From: Lepidostoma basale
Lineage: Eukaryota > Arthropoda > Insecta > Trichoptera > Lepidostomatidae
Assembly: GCA_022606425.2 (NCBI GenBank)
Contig: JAHDVF020000863.1
Coordinates: forward strand, 62,001-126,000
Reading direction: 5' to 3'
Length of the DNA stretch: 64,000 nucleotides
In this document: piece after piece, positions 58,770 through 64,000 of the stretch
Layout of the letters: every line of letters starts with the position of its first letter
Position numbering within the stretch: the stretch's first letter is position 1
Notes under the pieces: generated by a model
What the model was told of the DNA's origin: nothing
The model's input: the letters and a program-made list of their open reading frames with translations, nothing else
Databases searched by the model: none
Program-made: the position numbers and the translations under genes

Positions 58770-58910
58770 ACCAAATTCGTGTAACGAGGTGTAGAATGAG
58801 TTACACATACTTATTTCTTACCACACATTTATAACTACTCTGAAGATGGATACTACATTGATTTTCGAAACGTCGGTCCAGAAAGACGAGTTACACGGAT
58901 TTTTTTAAGA
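58770..58910 (+). repeat. Element with inverted ends and hammerhead-like centre
   Basis: TTCGTGTAACGAGGTG (58775-) mirrors GACGAGTTACACGGAT (58885-). Inside lies CUGAAGA (58840-58846), extra U, a weak GGA/UUC stem II, GAAA (58867-58870), CG and UC (58873-58874). If real, stem III is only the two-base palindrome CG. Confidence 0.4.
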
Positions 58911-59520
58911 TCATAAAAAAAAACATACGGTTAGTTAGTTAATAAAAATTGCTTTACCTTACTGGGTACCCCGCTTTTTCTGACAAACGCTAACCTCTTT
59001 AGTATAGTGTTCTTGTGTTCACTTTTAATTAATATAATTAATCTTATTAACATGACTGCGAGACAAAGGAGCTATTCCGTTTTGTTTGGAAATCTAATTA
59101 AACTCTGTTTCTCCTTTACGTAGCACGCAGGTAGAACTTGAAAAATTAAGATTCCCCTTTGCCCTGCCGTGTTTGTTCTTTTTTCCCAGACAGCATTTTG
59201 CTTTTAAGCCTGTTTGTCAAAGTTTACTGTAGAACCCAAGCACCGTTTCCTAGGCTCCCTTTAATATTCGCTTCCCAGCTTCAGTTTTGTGAGTAAACAA
59301 AATGACGAGTTTTGTTAGGAAATATTACCTTAAAATAACGCTTGATTAATGCACCTGTTTATGTTTAGATTTTGCAAGAAAAATAAAGATCTTTTTGAAT
59401 ATAATATTTGTGAATTTAATTAATTTCCAAGGTAATGATTTTTGAAAAGGAAGAAACCATGACAGTCTGCAACATTTGCGTGAATGGTGAAAATTTGGAG
59501 CAAGTAGTAGCAAGTAGCAA
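58911..59520. other. No gene seen
   Basis: The part 59100-59290 has mixed composition but no recognised coding. ATACGGTTAGTTAGTTAAT at about 58925 may be a LINE-1 tail scrap. Confidence 0.4.
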
Positions 59521-60165
59521 GTGTATTTAGGTAGTATGTTTACAAGAGATGGGCGAGTGGAGAGGGATATTGAAAGAAGGGTTGGGGCAGGCAACAAAGT
59601 GAATGGTGCACTTAAAGTTGTCATCGCAAACAAAAACCTATCCAAAAAAGCTAGAATAGCAGTGCACAATGGTGTTCTTCTACCGACCCTTATGTATGGA
59701 AGCGAAGCATGGAACTGGCAAAAGAAGGATGAAAGTAGAATAAATGCAGTAGAAATGAGATCTCTTAGACGAATGTGTGGATACTCTGTGTATGATAGAG
59801 TGTCGAATGAAAATATAAGAAGTGAATGAACAAAATAATGAAAAGATCATTATTACATCATTATGAAGATGGTTTGGACATATGGAAAGAATCAATGAAG
59901 AAAGAATGGTAAAAAATTATATGTTAATGATGTAAATGGAACCAGAAATAGAGGAAAACCGAGGAAAACGTGGCACGATCAAATAAACCAAATATTGAAT
60001 GTCGGCCATGTGAGGAGTCAAGAAATCGACGCGCGTGCATTACACGATGTATGAATGTTAAGGAAGCGAGAGAAATATGTCAGGAAAGAAAAGTGTGGCA
60101 GTGCATTCTTTCTGCCTACCCCTTCGGGGAGACGGCGTGATGGTTAGTTAGTTAGTTAGTTAGAA
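59521..60165 (+). mobile_element. LINE-1 3' copy, 645 bp, with full tail
   Basis: A 102-codon frame (59521-59829) reads VYLGSMFTRDGRVERDIERR, GAGNKVNGALKVVIANKNL, YGSEAWNWQKKDESRINAV and SLRRMCGYSVYDRVSNENI. This is the RT thumb and connection. Frameshifts after 59829 precede KTWHDQINQILNVGHV and RRACI-like sequence. The 3' end has CCCCTTCGGGG at 60119-60129 and five TTAG units to 60163. It is close kin to 636-1195. Confidence 0.88.
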
Positions 60166-60524
60166 TTTATAAGGATCAGGACGAAGATCATCAAGTCGAA
60201 ATAATTTTTCACGTGTTTTTATAAACGTTGCCAAATAATCTGAAATCAATCCACTGTCATAAATTAAATGTAAATTGATGTCAAATGTCTACAGTTTATA
60301 GTTATTTTTATCAAATATTTATAAAAAAAGTTTTGATATTTTACTTTTCAGTAAATTAAATTTAATTTCTCGTTGGCTAGACTCATGTTGCAATCCTTAC
60401 ATCTGAGATTTTTCATAGTTTCCTCACCTTTAATACAATATTATATACATAATTATATAGCCCACAAAGTAAAAAGTTTGACTGAGTAATTCAAATAAAT
60501 AAAAGTAACAAGTTCGTCATTTTA
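60166..60524. other. No gene seen
   Basis: AT-rich sequence. Confidence 0.4.
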
Positions 60525-60872
60525 GAGTTGACACCCGGTGGATGATGTCAGTGACCTTTGTTTTTTCTCTCACCGTATCGTTTCTGACTCTGTCTCTTAG
60601 GCTTATTCCTAACGTGGCTCTTTCCATGGCTCTTTGGGTCACTCGTAGTTTCTCGGCACTTTGTTTGGACATTGTAACAGTTTCATTTGGGCCGAGATAA
60701 CCAAACCGCAGAGCTAAAAAGAAGAATTGGATTAAGCTGGGCAGCTTTCGGAAACATGAGTTACATCCTTAAAGAACGGAAAATACCGATCAACTTGAAA
60801 CGAAAAGTCTATGAAGCCTGCGTTCTGCTAGTTGGTACGTATGGTGTTGAAACTGTTACATTGTACAGCTGA
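60525..60872 (-). pseudogene. RTE-like LINE fragment with internal inversion
   Basis: 60687-60872 reads on the plus strand GRDNQTAELKRRIGLSWAAF, KERKIPINLKRKVYEACVL and YGVETVTLY. The adjoining 60525-60685 reads on the minus strand the following part of the same polymerase (SLRDRVRNDTVREKTKVTD, IIHRV). The copy is thus a minus-strand LINE with its 5' segment flipped, as produced by twin priming. It is 3'-truncated relative to 6025-6535. Confidence 0.72.
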
Positions 60873-61375
60873 ATTACCATAGATAAAAAGGTGTGAGTGT
60901 CACAGATCGTTTGAATTATTTAAAAAAACAAATGAAGACACTCTAATATGATATCACATTTTTAGGAGCATAATACCAAAAAGAAGCAGGTACAAATGCG
61001 TTGATTGTTACAAATCGTGAAATAATATTGCACTTGAGTAACAAAGGAGTAATAAACGTAACAAAATGAGGGTAAAATACCGTCTGAAGAATATTATGGT
61101 CCATTACAAAGCTGCGCTGACCAAAATGTCTCTGGGGACTGGCTATAAGGAAATTAATCTGGGGTTAATCTTGGCTTATCTGAGATTTTGTTCAGAGTTG
61201 CCATATAAAATTCGCATAACGGTGGGAATTGAATTTATTGTATTTAAAACTACAGAGGAAAATCATTACTTTCTTAACATTTCAGTTATTAAATTTGATA
61301 TTTTCCAACGTAATTAAAATATACACAATTTTAAAGTTCTTATTTTTCCCTTTGGCTTAGGTCGTATCATTATTA
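60873..61375. other. No gene supported
   Basis: An 83-codon plus frame (61066-61317) has no recognisable motif. Confidence 0.35.
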
Positions 61376-61377
61376 TT

Positions 61378-61622
61378 TTTATTATTTTGTTGAACCGCTC
61401 TTTGCATCATGACAGCATGAGTCAAATCGATGTAATGGGTATTATAGCTATCATAGTGATTCTCATGACATGTGACAGGTAGTCAATCTATCGCCATTTT
61501 GTTGTCACGTGAATTCTATACAAGATCAAAGACAATGTGAAAATCACGCTGCCCTCGCAATCGAATCGAACCCGGAACCTTCAGGGTGGCAGTCAATGCA
61601 CTTACCACTCGGCCACGAATGA
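61378..61622 (-). mobile_element. SINE1, near full length
   Basis: On the minus strand: TTCGTGGCCGAGTGGTAAG (A box), GGGTTCGATTCGATTGCG (B box region with a small duplication), GCGTGATTTTCACATTG, body, and AAAGAGCGGTTCAACAAAAT to the tail. About 245 bp. Confidence 0.82.
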
Positions 61623-61868
61623 TGTTTGTAACTGTGAATTGTCCTAGAATGACGTTCAACCATCAATCCATCCAAATATTATTTGAATTTATAATATTTG
61701 TTTTTGCATAAGTATTGAATATTCCATTCAAAGTTAAATTGGAAACATTATGTTTTTGAAAACATGAATTTTTATATATTATATTTAAAATCAATGTAGG
61801 TATTTATGTAATTTTTTGATAAACTTAGGACGATAATAGTGCACAAATCCTAATAACTACTCCATTTA
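61623..61868. other. No gene seen
   Basis: Nothing recognised. Confidence 0.35.
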
Positions 61869-61869
61869 T

Positions 61870-62105
61870 ATACCCCTTTACTTTGTGTCGTGGATTTATA
61901 TTTCAATAAATATAATTACATTTATTATTACAAAACTTAATTTCACTTATTACAGACATGTTTTGGTTTGAACCTAACCTTTTTCAATATTCAAAATGTT
62001 AACATTTTGTACATAGAAAAAGGTTATGTTATAACCGGAACATGTCTGTGATAAGTGAAAATAAATATACTAATTGCAATTATATTTATTCAAACACATA
62101 TTATT
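61870..62105. repeat. HH-J inverted pair
   Basis: TCACTTATTACAGACATG (61943-) mirrors CATGTCTGTGATAAGTGA (62041-62058). Outer bodies AATAAATATAATTACATTTA and AATTGCAATTATATTTATT are also complementary. Two hammerhead-like motifs point outward. The left (minus, about 61954-61987) has UUGAAAA, GGUU/AACC, AAAA, CAUG, UC. Confidence 0.62.
62014..62046 (+). ncRNA. Hammerhead-like motif (HH-J, right)
   Basis: UAGAAAA (62014-62020) stands at the core position and an extra A follows. Stem II GGUUAU/AUAACC (62022-62027 with 62031-62036, loop GUU) is perfect. GGAA replaces GAAA, then stem III CAUG (62041-62044) and UC. The stem architecture is right, but the core is much changed. Confidence 0.42.
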
Positions 62106-62835
62106 TCACTTTTGAGTTTGTCTTTCTTCATACATATGGAAGTAATTAAAAGATTCACGGAAAAAATATAATCAAAGGCATAAGAAACAGTAAACAATAA
62201 AAAATGTGTTGTTATAGTTTTATTCCATTTATTCTACTGTAATATAATAGTTTCGAGCAAATCGCTTAATTACTTTTGCTTTTGTATAGCTTTTGCAAGG
62301 CAAAAGCACTGTGAAATTCAATGTGAATTAAAACACTGTTTTTTCCACATTTGAGTTTAATTCACCCTCCTAATGATAACAGCGTAAAACCTTTGAAACA
62401 TGTCAGTAAAAATATACTCAAAAATTATTTTATTCATATATCTTTTTATAAATATCTGCAATGAAAATTTTCCAAGATATTTCTTTAACCGATTTTAATA
62501 TTTTAGAAAGATTAAGGAAGTGTTTTAACTTATTTAAATCATAATTTTTTTACTGTTAGTATTATGTAAGTTATTTTAAATAAAGCTGTATGCTTTTGTA
62601 GATACAATGTTTTTCTAATAAAATTTAAGTAATAAACCAACTTGTCACGATGGTACGGTAAAATAAATTATAGATACTTTGCGCATGAACGTAAACTTTA
62701 TGCCTCTGGGAATATAGAACTAGGATCCTTGAAATGAACCTTGTAGAGTATTGCAGTTGGATCAAATCATTTCAATCCATTAGCAACTTTCTATCAAACT
62801 ATAATTAGCTTATCTGCTCTGCGTCTTTCTTGCTC
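62106..62835. other. No gene; HH-E relic near 62330-62420
   Basis: AAAACACTGTTTTTTCCACA (62331-) and AAACCTTTGAAACATGTCAG (62388-) are HH-E outer and ribozyme-3' sequence with a decayed core. The rest is unrecognised. Confidence 0.4.
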
Positions 62836-62840
62836 AAGAT

Positions 62841-62925
62841 CAGTGGTTCCCAAACTTTTTTGTCCTGTAGACCCCTTGCTGATTTTTTTTATTTTGTCCA
62901 GACCCCCTACTTTTGTAAAAATGAT
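62841..62925 (+). mobile_element. hAT-type transposon end
   Basis: CAGTGGTTCCCAAACTTTTT at 62841-62860 is the classic terminal sequence of many hAT elements, followed by the usual T/C-rich subterminal stretch. No matching second end and no transposase are found, so it is a fragment. Confidence 0.6.
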
Positions 62926-63025
62926 TTTTTTTTACAAATTCATTTAAAAAATGTGACGAATTTGTATTACTATGAAAGTTACGTAATAAATTATAATGGA
63001 TATTTATCGTTGGCGACCTTTTTTT

Positions 63026-63205
63026 GTAACTAATCAGCGACTTCCGGTTAGTAGAATTTTTTCATTTTTTTTTTGCTCAACAGAGACTTCCGACCAGTGA
63101 AATTCGGCAGCGACCGAAAAAACGGAAATTCAATTTTCCCAAAGGAAATAAAAATATATGGTCGCCGCCGAATTCTACTGACCGCATGTCGCTGTTGAGC
63201 TGAAA
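63026..63205. repeat. Imperfect inverted repeat, class unknown
   Basis: GCTCAACAGAGACTTCCGAC (63075-) and TTCGGCAGCGACC pair with GGTCGCCGCCGAATTCTACT (63159-) and GTCGCTGTTGAGC (63189-63201). A third related CAGCGACTTCCGGTTAGTAG is at 63036. The 70-codon minus frame over it is repeat read-through. Confidence 0.55.
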
Positions 63206-63650
63206 AAAATAGGTCGTCGCCGATTTTTGGGAATGATATAAAAAAAACAATTATGTACACAAGACAATTATGTTATTTTAGAAAATTGATTTGATTGTGC
63301 TGATAGTTTCTAACACAAAATAAATTATGAGTTTTATCAATGAAAACAATGTTTTTCCTTACTTAAGAGTAATTGTTCCTACTTGTTTCGAAGGTATTCA
63401 ACGTTGGAATAACAATATAAATTACCCAATAAAACATAAGACAAAATATAAGGAGCAGAATAAAATTAGAGAAAAATAATTTAATATTTTACGTAGTATA
63501 CAAATATTCTTAAACATAAATCATTTGTATGGAATAAAGATACGTACAAAAATATTTTTTTTAAAAACATGTGATATGTGTAGAGATATGAGTACATAGA
63601 AAACATTTAGCAATTTCTGTTTTCTGATAGATCAGAAAAAAACTTTATTA
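63206..63650. other. No gene seen
   Basis: AT-rich sequence. Confidence 0.4.
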
Positions 63651-63651
63651 T

Positions 63652-63702
63652 ACAGTAGAACCTCTCATAACGAGTAATTCGTATAACGAGCAAAACAGCT
63701 CC
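63652..63702 (+). mobile_element. Possible pogo/Tigger-type transposon end
   Basis: TACAGTAGAACCTCTCATAA (63653-) with ACGAGTAATTCGTATAACGAG is the style of pogo/Tigger termini (CAGTAGAACCTC). The second end would lie outside the window. Confidence 0.5.
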
Positions 63703-64000
63703 AACGCTTCATGCCTAACCTTTTCCTTTCCACCATCCTTATCCCATCCTGTATTTCAACTCCATTGCCATATCGGTCCACCGCCCCACGCCCAAGGCCA
63801 CTCTTGTCCCACTTGGTTCCATATCCAAGACCAAACGGCCCCCACCCATGGTCACTCCCTGTCACCGTCCCTCGGTCTCCATCCAAGACCTCTTGCCCTT
63901 TCCAAAGTCATTCCCAACCCCTCCACACTACTCCCTACCCGGGTAGTCAGGTCCAAATGTCGAACACAACCCACTACATCCTGCAGGTAACCCTCCCCTC
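63703..64000. other. C-rich, pyrimidine-biased block at window edge
   Basis: A sharp change to C/T-rich DNA with repeated CCAAG and GTCCC-like words. The minus-strand frame 63886-63665 is Gly/Arg/Asp-rich and low complexity. No gene is recognised. It may be interior of the transposon that starts at 63652. Confidence 0.45.

Noticed and set aside
1..64000. CRISPR array, operons or prokaryotic genes
   Set aside because: No regularly spaced short repeats, no dense long open frames. The content is eukaryotic retrotransposons, SINEs and MITEs.

Overview
This window looks like transposon-dense, AT-rich, intergenic or intronic insect DNA. I recognise no intact host gene. The insect call rests on four things: a mariner transposase of the insect/SETMAR-like type, a piggyBac relic very close in protein sequence to the moth IFP2-type transposase, LINE and LINE-dependent SINE copies with a TTAG tail, and a tRNA-derived SINE. 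Lepidoptera is a plausible guess but is not proven by the sequence.

The most interesting content is a set of at least eight short element families (here called HH-A to HH-J) whose conserved centre reads as a type I hammerhead ribozyme. Each has a core close to CUGANGA, one extra nucleotide, a family-specific stem II, GAAA, a short palindromic stem III and a UC or UU cleavage site. HH-C has stem II GUCAAC/GUUGAC and stem III CAGCUG. HH-E has GAAG/CUUC and CAUG. HH-D has GCCUU/AGGGC and CAUG. HH-A has GGCAG/CUGCC and CCGG. HH-B has GCCAG/CUGGC and CCGG. HH-F and HH-G have GCUUG/CAAGC with CUAG, CUGG or CCGG. HH-H has GGAC/GUCC. HH-I has GGAGG/CCUCC with stem I ACAC/GUGU. HH-J has GGUUAU/AUAACC. 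Most copies are inverted pairs with the two ribozymes pointing outward, each followed by a conserved A/T-rich body. This recalls the hammerhead-bearing terminal repeats of Penelope-like elements and animal retrozymes, but no Penelope-type reverse transcriptase is visible here.

Layout. 0-9 kb: LINE-1 nested in an HH-B pair, HH-H, HH-D, HH-C and HH-I loci, an RTE-like LINE, a long inverted-repeat MITE and a TTAA MITE. 9-16 kb: SINE2 copies, a tRNA-derived SINE1 split by a MITE, an HH-E pair and a ~362-bp tandem array that is probably a LINE 3' UTR. 16-21 kb: LINE pieces, HH-I, and a degenerate 1.7-kb piggyBac element (18513-20228) inserted in an HH-C copy, then a long SINE2. 21-31 kb: four hammerhead loci (HH-C, HH-G, HH-A), nested LINEs and SINE1. 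31-35 kb: a 1118-bp mariner with perfect 31-bp ends but a broken gene, then a LINE-2 copy and MITEs. 35-54 kb: many LINE-1 relics (the best, 40015-41060, keeps reverse-transcriptase motifs), HH-F and HH-G ribozymes, HH-D copies, and a LINE-2 copy with YADDA. 54-64 kb: HH-C, HH-I and HH-B loci, LINE-1 with its tail, a 5'-inverted RTE-like LINE, HH-J, an hAT-type end and a C-rich block at the window edge.

The parts interact as transposon ecology. SINE2 shares the last ~75 bp and the UNCG-type hairpin of LINE-1 and so probably borrows its machinery. Elements are repeatedly nested (piggyBac in HH-C, SINE1 in HH-C, LINE-2 in LINE-1, MITE in SINE1), which gives a relative age order.
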